A DNA stretch of 64,000 bases from Rhodospirillaceae bacterium. Lineage in GTDB: Bacteria; Pseudomonadota; Alphaproteobacteria; GCA-2731375. Shown here in pieces: positions 51,838-61,632 of this stretch. The position numbers were made by a program, and so were the translations under genes. The stretch is taken from contig JABIWH010000050.1 in the NCBI GenBank assembly GCA_018701215.1, positions 186,001 through 250,000 on the forward strand, read 5' to 3'. Numbering within the stretch: position 1 is the stretch's first letter; each line of letters begins with the position of its first letter. The notes beneath the pieces were generated by a model, which was not told the DNA's origin, did not search any database, and worked only from the letters and a program-made list of their open reading frames with translations.

Positions 51838-54800
51838 ATGAATGTTAGGGGCTTGCCAGAGCCGCAAGGCTTATACACCCCAGAAAACGAGCACGAAAAT
51901 TGCGGCGTTGGGTTTTTGGCCAATATCAAAAACCGTAAAAGCCATGAAATTATTCGTCAGGGGCTACAGATTTTGGTCAATCTGGACCATCGGGGCGCGG
52001 TTGGCGCTGACCCGTTGGCCGGCGATGGCGCCGGTATCCTGCTGCAAATTCCCGACCGTCTGTTGCGCGAGGACTGCGCCAATACGCCTGACGGCAAGAA
52101 TATTACATTGCCGCCCGTCGGCGATTACGCCGTCGCCATGCTGTTTCTGCCCCGCCAGGAAGACGCCGCCGCCAAGTGCGTCGCCGCGATGGAGCAGGTC
52201 ACGGTGGATGAAGGTCAGGTCTGCCTGGGCTGGCGAGATGTACCGGTCGATAATTCCTGCCTGGGTGAAAGCGTCAAGCCGGACGAGCCGCTGATCCGGC
52301 AATTCTTCATAGGCCGCGGCCCGGACACCAAGGACCAGAGTGCATTCGAGCGTAAGTTGTTCGTCATCCGCAAACAGACCCATCGGGTGATCTGGAAAAG
52401 CGCGGCGGACGCGGGCAACGCCTTTTACATCACCTCCCTGTCCACCCGCACCATCGTTTATAAAGGCATGGTGCTGTCGGGCAATCTGTCGAACTATTAC
52501 CTCGACCTGCAGGACGAACGGGCGGAATCCGCCCTGGCCCTTGTACACCAACGCTTTTCCACCAATACTTTCCCATCCTGGCGCCTGGCCCAGCCTTTCC
52601 GCTATCTCTGCCACAACGGCGAAATCAACACGGTACGCGGTAATATCAATTGGATGGCGGCGCGGCGGCATGCCATGAGCTCGACCGTGCTGGGCGACGA
52701 TCTAGACAAGTTGTGGCCGTTGATCGGCGATGGCGCCTCTGACTCGGCGACCTACGACAATGCCTTTGAATTGCTGGTGGCAGGCGGTTATTCCCTGTCC
52801 CACGCCATGATGATGATGATCCCGGAGGCCTGGAACGACAATGTCTTAATGGATGCGGACCGGCGCGCCTTTTACGAATACCACGCCGCCCTGATGGAGC
52901 CGTGGGACGGCCCGGCGGCAATTGCCTTTACCGATGGACGCCAGATCGGCGCCACCCTGGACCGCAACGGCCTGCGGCCGGCCCGTTATGTGGTAACCGA
53001 CGATGATCTGGTGATCATGGGTTCGGAAGTCGGCGTCCTCGACGTGCCGGAAGAAAAAATCGTACAGAAATGGCGCCTACAGCCGGGCAAGATGTTCCTG
53101 ATCGACCTGGAAGAAGGCCGCATCATCGGCGATGAAGAGATCAAGGCGTCCCTGGCCCAGGCCAAACCTTATCAAAAATGGCTGGACGAGACCCAGATCC
53201 ACCTTGAGGATCTGCCGGACGAAGTCGGACCCATGACGCCCGATGCCCGGACCTTGTTGGACCGCCAGCAGGCCTTTGGCTACACCCAGGAAGATACTAA
53301 ATTCTTTCTGACGCCAATGGCTCTGACGGGACAGGATCCGATTGGTTCCATGGGCATGGATGTGCCCCTGGCCGTACTTTCGGATCGGCCCAAGCGGCTG
53401 TTCGACTATTTCAAGCAATGTTTCGCCCAAGTCACCAATCCACCGATTGATCCGATCCGGGAAGAATTGGTGATGTCCCTGGTTTCGCTGATTGGGCCCC
53501 GGCCCAATCTGCTGGACCCTGATGATGCCGGCACGAAAAAGCGCCTGGAAGTACGGCAACCGATCCTGACTAACATGGATCTGGAACGGGTTCGCCGGAT
53601 CGAGAACCAGGTCGGCCAAGTATTCCGCACCTACACCTTGGATATTACCTATCCGGCATCGGAAGGCGCCGCCGGCATGGCCAAGGCCCTGGACGGTCTG
53701 TGCCAACACGCCGAGGAGGTGGTGGAGCGGCCCTACAACATTCTGATCCTTTCGGACCGGGGCATTGACACAGATCGCGTCGCGATCCCCATTTTGCTGG
53801 CCACGGCGGCTGTGCATCATCACCTGATCCGCACCGGCCAGCGCACGGAAGTGGGCCTGGTGGTGGAGACGGGCGAGGCCCGGCGGGTGCATGATTTCTG
53901 CCTGCTGGCGGGTTACGGCGCCGAGGCGGTCAATCCATATCTGGCGTTTGATACATTGTCCGCCATGCGGACAAAATTACCCGAGGATCTGGCAGAGGAC
54001 GAACTGCACCGCCGCTATATCAAGGCGGTCGCCAAAGGTATCTTGAAGGTGATGTCCAAAATGGGCATTTCGACCTATCAATCCTATTGCGGCGCACAGA
54101 TTTTCGACGCCGTGGGTTTGAGCCAGGAACTCCTCGATCAACACTTCACCGGTACCAGATGCGCCATCAATGGCGTCGGCCTGTTGGAGATCGCCGACGA
54201 GACGGTGCGCCGGCATGTTCTGGCTTTCGCGGATGTTCTGCCCTATCGCGACGCCTTGGACCCTGGCGGCGAGCTGGCTTATCGGCAGCGCGGCGAGGAA
54301 CACGCCTGGACGCCGGAAACCGTGGCCCTGTTGCAGCACGCGGTACGCGCCGGCGATCGGGGTAAGTATCAAGCTTACGCCCGGCGTATGAATGAACAGG
54401 ATGAAAAGCTGAAATACCTGCGCGGCCTGTTTGATTTCAAGTTCGCCGAGCAACCCCTTGACCTGGACGAAGTGGAACCGATTACGGAGATTTTCAAACG
54501 CTTCGCCACCGGGGCGATGTCCTTCGGCTCGATCAGCTGGGAGGCGCATACCAACCTGGCCATCGCCATGAACCGTATCGGCGGCAAGTCGAACAGCGGC
54601 GAAGGCGGCGAGGAGGCCGAACGTTACCGGCCCCTGAAAAACGGCGACAGCATGCGTTCGGGTATCAAGCAGGTTGCCTCGGGCCGGTTTGGCGTGATGG
54701 CGGAATATCTGGTCAACGCCTCTGATATTCAGATCAAAATGGCTCAGGGCGCGAAGCCAGGCGAGGGCGGGCAATTGCCCGGCCACAAGGTTGATGAATG

Positions 54801-56511
54801 GATCGCACGGGTGCGCCATTCAACCCCGGGCGTGGGCCTGATATCACCACCGCCCCATCATGATATTTATTCCATCGAGGACCTGGCGCAGCTGATCCAC
54901 GATCTGAAGAACGTCAACCCCGAGGCACGGATTTCGGTCAAGCTGGTGTCCGAGCTGGGCGTGGGCACGGTTGCAGCCGGCGTCTCGAAGGCGCATGCGG
55001 ATCATGTCACCATTTCGGGTTATGACGGCGGCACGGGCGCTTCGCCGATCACCTCGATCCAGAATGCCGGCAGCCCGTGGGAAATCGGCCTGGCGGAAAC
55101 CCATCAGACCCTGGTGATGAACGGCCTGCGCGGCCGCATCGCGGTGCAGGTCGATGGCGGCCTGCGCACGGGCCGGGACGTGGTGATCGGCGCCTTGCTG
55201 GGCGCGGATGAATTCGGCATCGCCACGGCTGCGCTTATTTCACAGGGCTGCATCATGATGCGCAAATGTCATCTGAACACCTGTCCGGTCGGCGTTGCGA
55301 CCCAGGACCCGGAGCTGCGAAAACTATTTCCCGGCCAGCCCGAGCACGTCATCAATTTCTTCACTTACCTGGCGGAAGAGGTCCGCGAGCTGATGGCAAA
55401 ATTGGGCTTCCGCACCTTTGATGAAATGATCGGCCAGCGGGACCGTCTGGAAACCCGCAAGGCGGTGACCCATTGGAAGGCCAAGGGCCTTGATCTAAGC
55501 CCCTTGCTGCATATGCCCGAACCCGGTCCCGGCGTCGCCATCCGCAATTGCGAGGTGCAGGACCATGGCCTGGACAAGGCCCTGGACAATCAGCTGATCG
55601 AACAGGCCACGCCAGCCATCGAACGCGGCGAAAAGGTCCGGATCGACCTGCCGATCAAGAATATCAACCGCACCGTCGGCGCCATGCTATCCGGGCGCAT
55701 TGCTCAAAAGCATGGCAACGCGGGCCTGGAAGACGGCACCCTGCATGCCAAGTTCACGGGCAGTGCCGGGCAAAGCTTTGCCGCCTTCCTCAGCCATGGC
55801 GTCACATTTGAGTTGGAAGGTGACGCCAATGATTATGTGGGCAAGGGGCTGTCGGGCGGCCGGGTGGTGATCTATCCGCCCAAGGTTTCCTCTATCACGC
55901 CGGAGGAGAATATCCTGATCGGCAATACTGTTTTGTATGGCGCCATATCCGGCGAATGCTATTTCCGCGGCGTCGCCGGCGAACGTTTTGGCGTGCGTAA
56001 TTCCGGCGTCACGGCCGTGGTTGAAGGCGTCGGCGATCATGGTTGCGAATACATGACGGGCGGCGTGGTCGTGGTGTTGGGTGCGACGGGCCGTAACTTC
56101 GCAGCCGGCATGAGCGGCGGCATCGCCTATGTACTGAATGAAAGCAGCGACTTTCATTTGCGCTGCAACATGGCCATGGTCGAGTTGGAACCGATCGCGG
56201 ACGAGGATCAGGCGCTGGAAGATCTGGATCACCAGGGCGGTGATCTGGAAACCCATGGCCGGGTTGATCTGGTACACGATATGACCCGCTATGACGCCCA
56301 GCGTCTGCATGGTCTGATCGAGAACCATTTGCGTTACACGGACAGTGACCGGGCGCGCATGATTTTGGATAATTGGGACGAATATCTGCCGCGTTTCGTC
56401 AAGGTGATGCCGGTGGATTACCGCCGCGCCTTGCAGGAAATGCAGGCCCAGGCGCGGTCCGAGGCCGATGAGAGCCGGACCGGCGTCTCTGTCGCGGTAG
56501 GGGGTGAGTAA
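51838..56511 (+). CDS. gltB: Glutamate synthase (NADPH) large subunit
   Basis: About 1,557 residues, full-length GltB. A short propeptide precedes the class II amidotransferase N-terminal Cys22 (HENCGVGF). The central and FMN-binding barrel domains carry GAMSFGSISWEAH and SNSGEGGEEAERY. The 3Fe-4S cysteines are in SQGCIMMRKCHLNTCPVG. The C-terminal gltB beta-helix has GVVVVLGATGRNFAAGMSGG. It transfers the amide of glutamine to 2-oxoglutarate, giving two glutamates. ATG at 51838 is used rather than a TTG five codons upstream. It is followed 5 nt later by gltD. Confidence 0.97.
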   Translation: MNVRGLPEPQGLYTPENEHENCGVGFLANIKNRKSHEIIRQGLQILVNLDHRGAVGADPLAGDGAGILLQIPDRLLREDCANTPDGKNITLPPVGDYAVAMLFLPRQEDAAAKCVAAMEQVTVDEGQVCLGWRDVPVDNSCLGESVKPDEPLIRQFFIGRGPDTKDQSAFERKLFVIRKQTHRVIWKSAADAGNAFYITSLSTRTIVYKGMVLSGNLSNYYLDLQDERAESALALVHQRFSTNTFPSWRLAQPFRYLCHNGEINTVRGNINWMAARRHAMSSTVLGDDLDKLWPLIGDGASDSATYDNAFELLVAGGYSLSHAMMMMIPEAWNDNVLMDADRRAFYEYHAALMEPWDGPAAIAFTDGRQIGATLDRNGLRPARYVVTDDDLVIMGSEVGVLDVPEEKIVQKWRLQPGKMFLIDLEEGRIIGDEEIKASLAQAKPYQKWLDETQIHLEDLPDEVGPMTPDARTLLDRQQAFGYTQEDTKFFLTPMALTGQDPIGSMGMDVPLAVLSDRPKRLFDYFKQCFAQVTNPPIDPIREELVMSLVSLIGPRPNLLDPDDAGTKKRLEVRQPILTNMDLERVRRIENQVGQVFRTYTLDITYPASEGAAGMAKALDGLCQHAEEVVERPYNILILSDRGIDTDRVAIPILLATAAVHHHLIRTGQRTEVGLVVETGEARRVHDFCLLAGYGAEAVNPYLAFDTLSAMRTKLPEDLAEDELHRRYIKAVAKGILKVMSKMGISTYQSYCGAQIFDAVGLSQELLDQHFTGTRCAINGVGLLEIADETVRRHVLAFADVLPYRDALDPGGELAYRQRGEEHAWTPETVALLQHAVRAGDRGKYQAYARRMNEQDEKLKYLRGLFDFKFAEQPLDLDEVEPITEIFKRFATGAMSFGSISWEAHTNLAIAMNRIGGKSNSGEGGEEAERYRPLKNGDSMRSGIKQVASGRFGVMAEYLVNASDIQIKMAQGAKPGEGGQLPGHKVDEWIARVRHSTPGVGLISPPPHHDIYSIEDLAQLIHDLKNVNPEARISVKLVSELGVGTVAAGVSKAHADHVTISGYDGGTGASPITSIQNAGSPWEIGLAETHQTLVMNGLRGRIAVQVDGGLRTGRDVVIGALLGADEFGIATAALISQGCIMMRKCHLNTCPVGVATQDPELRKLFPGQPEHVINFFTYLAEEVRELMAKLGFRTFDEMIGQRDRLETRKAVTHWKAKGLDLSPLLHMPEPGPGVAIRNCEVQDHGLDKALDNQLIEQATPAIERGEKVRIDLPIKNINRTVGAMLSGRIAQKHGNAGLEDGTLHAKFTGSAGQSFAAFLSHGVTFELEGDANDYVGKGLSGGRVVIYPPKVSSITPEENILIGNTVLYGAISGECYFRGVAGERFGVRNSGVTAVVEGVGDHGCEYMTGGVVVVLGATGRNFAAGMSGGIAYVLNESSDFHLRCNMAMVELEPIADEDQALEDLDHQGGDLETHGRVDLVHDMTRYDAQRLHGLIENHLRYTDSDRARMILDNWDEYLPRFVKVMPVDYRRALQEMQAQARSEADESRTGVSVAVGGE

Positions 56512-56516
56512 AGACT

Positions 56517-57968
56517 ATGGGTAAACCTACAGGTTTCATGGAGATCGCCCGGCGGGACCATTCCTACGCGCCCACGGAAAAGCGGCTGCATCATTACGAT
56601 GAATTCACCGTTCCCCTGACCGAGCCCGATGTCCGCCAGCAGGGTGCCCGCTGCATGGATTGCGGCATTCCCTATTGTCATGATGGCTGTCCGGTCAACA
56701 ACATCATTCCGGAATGGAATGACATGGTCTATCAAGGCGAATGGCACACCGCGCTGCGTATCTTGCAGTCGACCAATAACTTCCCCGAATTTACTGGCCG
56801 CATCTGCCCCGCGCCGTGCGAGGCCGCCTGCACCTTGAACATTACGGACCAGCCGGTAACCATCAAGACGATTGAACTCTCGATCATCGAAAAGGGTTGG
56901 GCCGAGGGTTGGATTGTCCCGCGCATCGCCAAGCACCGCACCGGCAAGACCGTGGCCGTGGTTGGTTCCGGCCCGGCTGGCATGGCCTGTGCCCAGCAAC
57001 TGGCCCGCGCCGGCCACAGCGTGGTGTTGTACGAGAAAAACGCCCGTATTGGCGGCCTGATGCGCTATGGCATCCCGGATTTCAAGCTGGAGAAGAAATT
57101 CATCGATCGGCGCATGGCGCAGATGCGGGCCGAGGGCGTTGAATTCCGTCCCAACAGCAATATCGGCGTGACCATTCCGATCGAGGAAATTCAAGAAAAA
57201 TTCGACGCCGTGGTCCTTACCGGCGGCGCCGAGCATCCCCGCGATATGCCCGTGCCGGGGCGGGAGCTGGACGGCGTGCATTTCGCCATGGATTTCCTGA
57301 CCCAGCAGAACCGCCGCCTGGCGGGTGAGCCGCTATTTGCAGATGGCGGCAATGGCCCTGAATTGCTGGCCACGGGCAAGCATGTGGTGGTCATTGGCGG
57401 CGGCGATACGGGTTCCGACTGTGTCGGCACCTCCAATCGCCAAGGTGCTGCCTCGATCACGCAGCTGGAGATCATGCCGAAACCGCCCCTACATGAAGAC
57501 AAGGCGCTGACCTGGCCCAACTGGCCCACGAAACTGCGCACCTCGTCGTCCCATGACGAGGGCTGCGAGCGGGATTGGTCCGTTCTGACAAAAAAGATCC
57601 GCGAGAAGAATGGCAAGATCGCGGCCTTGGAGCTGGTTCGCGTCGCCTGGGATCAGGATGGCGGCGCCATGACCATGAACGAGATCCCCGGCAGCGAGTT
57701 CGAGCTGAAGGCCGATCTGGTATTGCTTGCCATGGGCTTCGTGCATCCGACCAAGGATGGCATGTTGGAGGCCCTTGGCGTGGAGCTGGACGGCAGGGGC
57801 AACGTCAGGGCTGATACCGAGGACTACAAAACCTCTATCCCCGGTGTCTTTTCCGCCGGCGATATGCGCCGGGGCCAATCCTTGGTGGTCTGGGCCATCC
57901 GCGAGGGCCGGCAATGCGCCCGCTCGGTGGATCAGGCTTTGATGGGCAGCACCGTCCTGCCGCGATAG
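56517..57968 (+). CDS. gltD: Glutamate synthase (NADPH) small subunit
   Basis: A 483-residue protein. N-terminal Fe-S cysteines appear in CMDCGIPYCHDGCP and RICPAPCEAAC. The FAD motif VVGSGPAGMACAQQLARAG lies near residues 147-165 and the NADPH motif VVIGGGDTGSDCVG near 290-303. It passes electrons from NADPH through FAD and two 4Fe-4S clusters to GltB. Length and motifs are standard; it is co-transcribed with gltB. Confidence 0.97.
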   Translation: MGKPTGFMEIARRDHSYAPTEKRLHHYDEFTVPLTEPDVRQQGARCMDCGIPYCHDGCPVNNIIPEWNDMVYQGEWHTALRILQSTNNFPEFTGRICPAPCEAACTLNITDQPVTIKTIELSIIEKGWAEGWIVPRIAKHRTGKTVAVVGSGPAGMACAQQLARAGHSVVLYEKNARIGGLMRYGIPDFKLEKKFIDRRMAQMRAEGVEFRPNSNIGVTIPIEEIQEKFDAVVLTGGAEHPRDMPVPGRELDGVHFAMDFLTQQNRRLAGEPLFADGGNGPELLATGKHVVVIGGGDTGSDCVGTSNRQGAASITQLEIMPKPPLHEDKALTWPNWPTKLRTSSSHDEGCERDWSVLTKKIREKNGKIAALELVRVAWDQDGGAMTMNEIPGSEFELKADLVLLAMGFVHPTKDGMLEALGVELDGRGNVRADTEDYKTSIPGVFSAGDMRRGQSLVVWAIREGRQCARSVDQALMGSTVLPR

Positions 57969-57971
57969 ATC

Positions 57972-58847
57972 TTGGCCACACCCGCCGCACAATCCAATGT
58001 GTTTGGCGCCGCGCTCTGGATGATGGGCGCGGTGGTCTCGTTCTCCACCATGGCCGTGGCGGGCCGGGCGGTATTCGAGGAATTGGACGTCTATCAATTG
58101 ATGTTCTACCGCAGCGCCATCGGGCTCACCCTGGTGATGATCTACGCAGCCTGTACCCCTGGCGGGTTCCGAAAATTTCGAACCCACCGCATCAAACTGC
58201 ATATCATCCGCAATAGTTCCCATCTGGTGGGACAATTCGGCTGGTTCTTCGCCCTGGGGCTCATTCCCCTGGCGCAATTATTCGCCCTGGAATTCACCAC
58301 GCCTTTATGGGTTGCGGCTCTGGCGCCCTTGCTGTTGGGGGAGCGCCTGACAAAAATGCGCCTGGTAGCCGTCAGCCTGGGCTTCGCCGGCGTCCTTATC
58401 GTCCTACGTCCGGGCCTGGAAGCCGTCAGCCTGGGTTCCATCGTGATGCTGATCGGCTCCGTGGGCTTCGCCGGTGCCATGATGGGCACCAAAAGCCTGT
58501 CCACCACCGAACAGCCCGTGACCATTCTGTTTTACATGGCGTTGGTGCAGACGCCCGTGGGCTTGTTGCTCGCCTTTCGCGATCTTAACTGGCCGTCCCC
58601 GGTCACGGGCCTGTGGTTGATCCTGGTGGCTGTCCTGGGCTTTACCGCGCATTTCTGTATCGTCCGCGCCGTCAGCCTGGCCGACGCCATCGTCGTCGCG
58701 CCGCTGGATTTCATCCGCCTGCCGCTGATCGCCGTGGTTGGCGTGCTGCTCTATGGCGAGCCGTTGGAATTATGGGTCTTCGTCGGCGGCGGTCTTGTCT
58801 TGCTGGGCAATTACAGCAACCTGAGGGCGGAACGGCGAAAGGCCTGA
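57972..58847 (+). CDS. EamA/DMT-family transporter
   Basis: A 291-residue, about 10-TM protein with two EamA repeats: STMAVAGRAVFEELDVYQLMFYRS at the front and LADAIVVAPLDFIRLPLIA in the second repeat. It likely exports an amino acid or metabolite. It uses a TTG start only 3 nt after gltD; no better start keeps the first TM segment. Co-transcription with gltBD is likely. Confidence 0.82.
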   Translation: MATPAAQSNVFGAALWMMGAVVSFSTMAVAGRAVFEELDVYQLMFYRSAIGLTLVMIYAACTPGGFRKFRTHRIKLHIIRNSSHLVGQFGWFFALGLIPLAQLFALEFTTPLWVAALAPLLLGERLTKMRLVAVSLGFAGVLIVLRPGLEAVSLGSIVMLIGSVGFAGAMMGTKSLSTTEQPVTILFYMALVQTPVGLLLAFRDLNWPSPVTGLWLILVAVLGFTAHFCIVRAVSLADAIVVAPLDFIRLPLIAVVGVLLYGEPLELWVFVGGGLVLLGNYSNLRAERRKA

Positions 58848-58967
58848 CCCGCCCCAAGTGGCGGCGAAGGAAATCTATGACCTGGACAATACATACTAGG
58901 CGGTAAAAAATGGCCATGTGCGTCGTTTTGTTTGGGGCGATGGTGACTTTTCGGGAGATTTTCGGGC

Positions 58968-59774
58968 ATGGAACGCATCTTTAGGCGCGACCGGGCCTTG
59001 GTGATCATCGCCTTGGCCGCTCTTAGTCTCGTTTCATGGATTTATCTGGCTATTTTGGCCGCTGACATGGCCGCCGGTGATATGAGCCTGATGGGCATGG
59101 AGCAGATGGCAACCATGGGCCAGGCCATGACCCAAACCATGAGCGGTTGGACCCTGACCACGTTTGTCCTGATGGCTTTGATGTGGTGGATCATGATGGT
59201 GGGCATGATGGTGCCCTCCGCAGCACCGATGATCCTGCTGTTCGCCATGATCACGCGCAAGCAGGCCAGGGACGAAAACCCCGGCCTGCGCATCGCCCTC
59301 TTCACCGCCGCCTATTTGCTTATCTGGTCTGCGTTCAGCGTTGCCGCCACCCTGGCGCAATGGGCCCTGACCGAGGCCGCGTTGGTTTCGCCCATGATGG
59401 TGGGAACCTCGCGCTGGTTGACGATCGGGTTGCTGCTGGCCTGCGGCATCTATCAACTGACGCCGCTGAAACAAGCCTGCCTGGGGAAATGCCGCTCGCC
59501 CCTGAGTTTCCTGATGACCAAGTGGCTGCCGGGCAATCTGGGCGCCTTGAAAATGGGCCTCTCCCACGGCGCCTATTGCGTGGGCTGTTGTTGGCTGTTG
59601 ATGGCGTTGTTGTTTGTTGGCGGTGTGATGAACCTGCTCTGGGTCGCCTTGATCGCCATTCTGGTGCTGGGCGAAAAGGTCATGCCCCGTGGCGATCTGG
59701 CGGGCAAGGCCGGCGGCATCGCGATGATCGCCCTGGCCGCCTACATGATCCTACCCGACGGCCTGTTTGGTTAG
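58968..59774 (+). CDS. DUF2182 membrane protein
   Basis: A 268-residue membrane protein with about seven hydrophobic segments and the DUF2182 hallmarks: WWIMMVGMMVPSAAPMILLF and, near the C-terminus, GLSHGAYCVGCCWLLMALLF with paired Cys. Predicted metal-binding; Met- and Cys-rich segments (MSLMGMEQMATMGQAM) suggest copper or other soft metals. It is convergent with the CobW-type GTPase with a 4-nt overlap, which is also consistent with metal handling. Confidence 0.85.
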   Translation: MERIFRRDRALVIIALAALSLVSWIYLAILAADMAAGDMSLMGMEQMATMGQAMTQTMSGWTLTTFVLMALMWWIMMVGMMVPSAAPMILLFAMITRKQARDENPGLRIALFTAAYLLIWSAFSVAATLAQWALTEAALVSPMMVGTSRWLTIGLLLACGIYQLTPLKQACLGKCRSPLSFLMTKWLPGNLGALKMGLSHGAYCVGCCWLLMALLFVGGVMNLLWVALIAILVLGEKVMPRGDLAGKAGGIAMIALAAYMILPDGLFG

Positions 59775-60670
59775 AGCAGGTCACGCAACGCCGCCTCGTC
59801 CGGCATCTCCGGCGTGCCAAGAAATACCAGACGGTCATCGGATCCGGCGCCATCGGCTGGCGTGAGTTCATGACGCCGGCCGACCAGTTGAAAAAGCCAT
59901 CGGCCGGGATGATCACACAACCGGATGATCCCCTTGGCCCGCAGAACTGATCGCGGCAAACCGGCGGCAAACAGCAGGAACGCCTCCTTGTCCAAAGGCA
60001 CGCTGAGTGCAAACGACACCGCGCGAAATGTATCTTCATGGGAATGCCCATGAGCCACTGTCGTTGCTGACATGGTTGATCCCTTCCCCGCACCCAACAA
60101 CAGTGCGGCCGGAACATCCCCCCGCCGGGCCTCGGCAATCGCGGCGCCAGGCGCCTGCGCGGCCAGCCATTGATGGACTTCGTTCCGGTCATAGTCATCC
60201 AGCAGATCACATTTGTTCAGGATCACCAGGTCGGCGGCGGCAAGTTGTTGCCGGATGGTCTCGCCCGCATGCTGATCCGCCGCCGTTTCCTCCACCAATT
60301 CGCCATCGGCCAGCACCAGCACGCCATCAAGCTCAAGCTCCGGATGCCGCGCGGCCATATCGGCAATGGGCTGCGGGTCGGCGACGCCGCTGGCCTCTAT
60401 CAAAATGTGCTCGGGCGGATTATCCCCGCGCACCAACCTGGTCAAGGTCAGCAGCAGATCTTCGCCCATGGAACAACAGATACAGCCATTGGCCAGCGTC
60501 ACCGTATCGCCGCCGTGGGCTGATACCAGATCGCCGTCCACCGCCAGATCCCCGAAATCATTGACCACCACCGCAAGACGCGGGCCAATGTCCTGGGCCA
60601 ACAGAGCGTTCAACAACGTGGTTTTGCCGGCACCGAGAAAACCGCCAATTATGGTCACCGGTACCGTCAT
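59771..60670 (-). CDS. CobW/COG0523-family metal-chaperone GTPase
   Basis: About 299 residues with the G-loop GGFLGAGKTT near residues 9-18, the metal-binding CxCC motif in NGCICCSMGED near 65-75, NKCDLL for guanine recognition, a His-rich stretch (HGHSHED) and a C-terminal CobW domain. Members deliver Zn, Co or Fe to client proteins. The start at 60670 is preferred over an in-frame start inside the upstream LLM gene. It lies 5 nt after that gene; a selenoprotein or metal link is not evident. Confidence 0.88.
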   Translation of the reverse strand: MTVPVTIIGGFLGAGKTTLLNALLAQDIGPRLAVVVNDFGDLAVDGDLVSAHGGDTVTLANGCICCSMGEDLLLTLTRLVRGDNPPEHILIEASGVADPQPIADMAARHPELELDGVLVLADGELVEETAADQHAGETIRQQLAAADLVILNKCDLLDDYDRNEVHQWLAAQAPGAAIAEARRGDVPAALLLGAGKGSTMSATTVAHGHSHEDTFRAVSFALSVPLDKEAFLLFAAGLPRSVLRAKGIIRLCDHPGRWLFQLVGRRHELTPADGAGSDDRLVFLGTPEMPDEAALRDLL

Positions 60671-60675
60671 GAGTG

Positions 60676-61512
60676 CTAGCCGCGCCAGGGCCGCATCAGT
60701 TTCCACAGCTCCTCGACCGCGCGCAGCCAATCGTCCAGTCCGCGTTGCCGTGGCTCCATGATCAAGCCATCGATACCCGCATCCGCATAGGCCTGGGTGG
60801 TGGCCTTTATCATGTCGTGGTCATCCTCGAAGGGGTCCCAGAACACGCGCATGGTCAGGGGGAAATCGGGACCGCGCACCGCGCGCAACTCCGCCGTCAT
60901 GGCGCCGATATCCTCCACCGGTACGCGGGTGCCGTGCCAACCGTCGCCTAAGGCCATGGCGCGGCGGCGGGCGGGGGCGGAAACACCGCCCACCCAGATC
61001 GGTATCTTGCGGCCCGGCTGCGGCAGGGTGCGGATGCCCGCCAATTTCGCCGTGACAACTTTTGGCTCATATGAAATGGGGTCCTCGGTCCAGCAAGCCC
61101 GCAGTATGTTGATAATATCGTCGGTTCGCGCGCCCCGGTCATCGAACGGCACGCCCACGGCATCGAACTCACCCTCCATCCAGCCCACGCCGGTGCCCAG
61201 TATCAAGCGGCCTTCGCTCAACAGATCCAGGGTCGCCAATTCCTTGGCCAGATGCGCCGGGATGCGCAGGGGCAGCACCAAAACGGAGGTGCCTAACTCT
61301 ACCCGGCTGGTTGCCGCCGCCGCCCAGGTCAGGGTAATCAACGGTTCATAGAAACTCTTTGACGGCGGATAGGGCGCATCATGGGGAATGGCCAGATGAT
61401 CGTTGACCCAGATACTGTCAAAGCCAAGCTCCTCGGCCTGACGCGCGCCGCGGCGCACCGCTTCCGGCCCCGCCTTGCGCCCGATCTGTGGAATGTGAAC
61501 ACCGAATTTCAT
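60676..61512 (-). CDS. LLM-class F420/flavin-dependent oxidoreductase (TIGR03619 type)
   Basis: A 278-residue LLM protein opening MKFGVHIPQIGRKAG, with IWVNDHLAIP, RVELGTSVLVLPLR, SEGRLILGTGVGWMEGEFDA and RKIPIWVGGVS typical of the TIGR03619 F420-dependent family. The substrate is unknown. It diverges from the fused selenoprotein gene with about 120 nt between starts. Confidence 0.86.
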   Translation of the reverse strand: MKFGVHIPQIGRKAGPEAVRRGARQAEELGFDSIWVNDHLAIPHDAPYPPSKSFYEPLITLTWAAAATSRVELGTSVLVLPLRIPAHLAKELATLDLLSEGRLILGTGVGWMEGEFDAVGVPFDDRGARTDDIINILRACWTEDPISYEPKVVTAKLAGIRTLPQPGRKIPIWVGGVSAPARRRAMALGDGWHGTRVPVEDIGAMTAELRAVRGPDFPLTMRVFWDPFEDDHDMIKATTQAYADAGIDGLIMEPRQRGLDDWLRAVEELWKLMRPWRG

Positions 61513-61632
61513 ACTCCGTCCTCCTCGCCTGTTTCGGCATCATCATGGCACGGCTTGGGCCAATAGCTCCAGGCTTGTGCAACGGGGTACAGGCTGTTGT
61601 AATCGAGGCAACTGACTCGAAAGGATAGACAT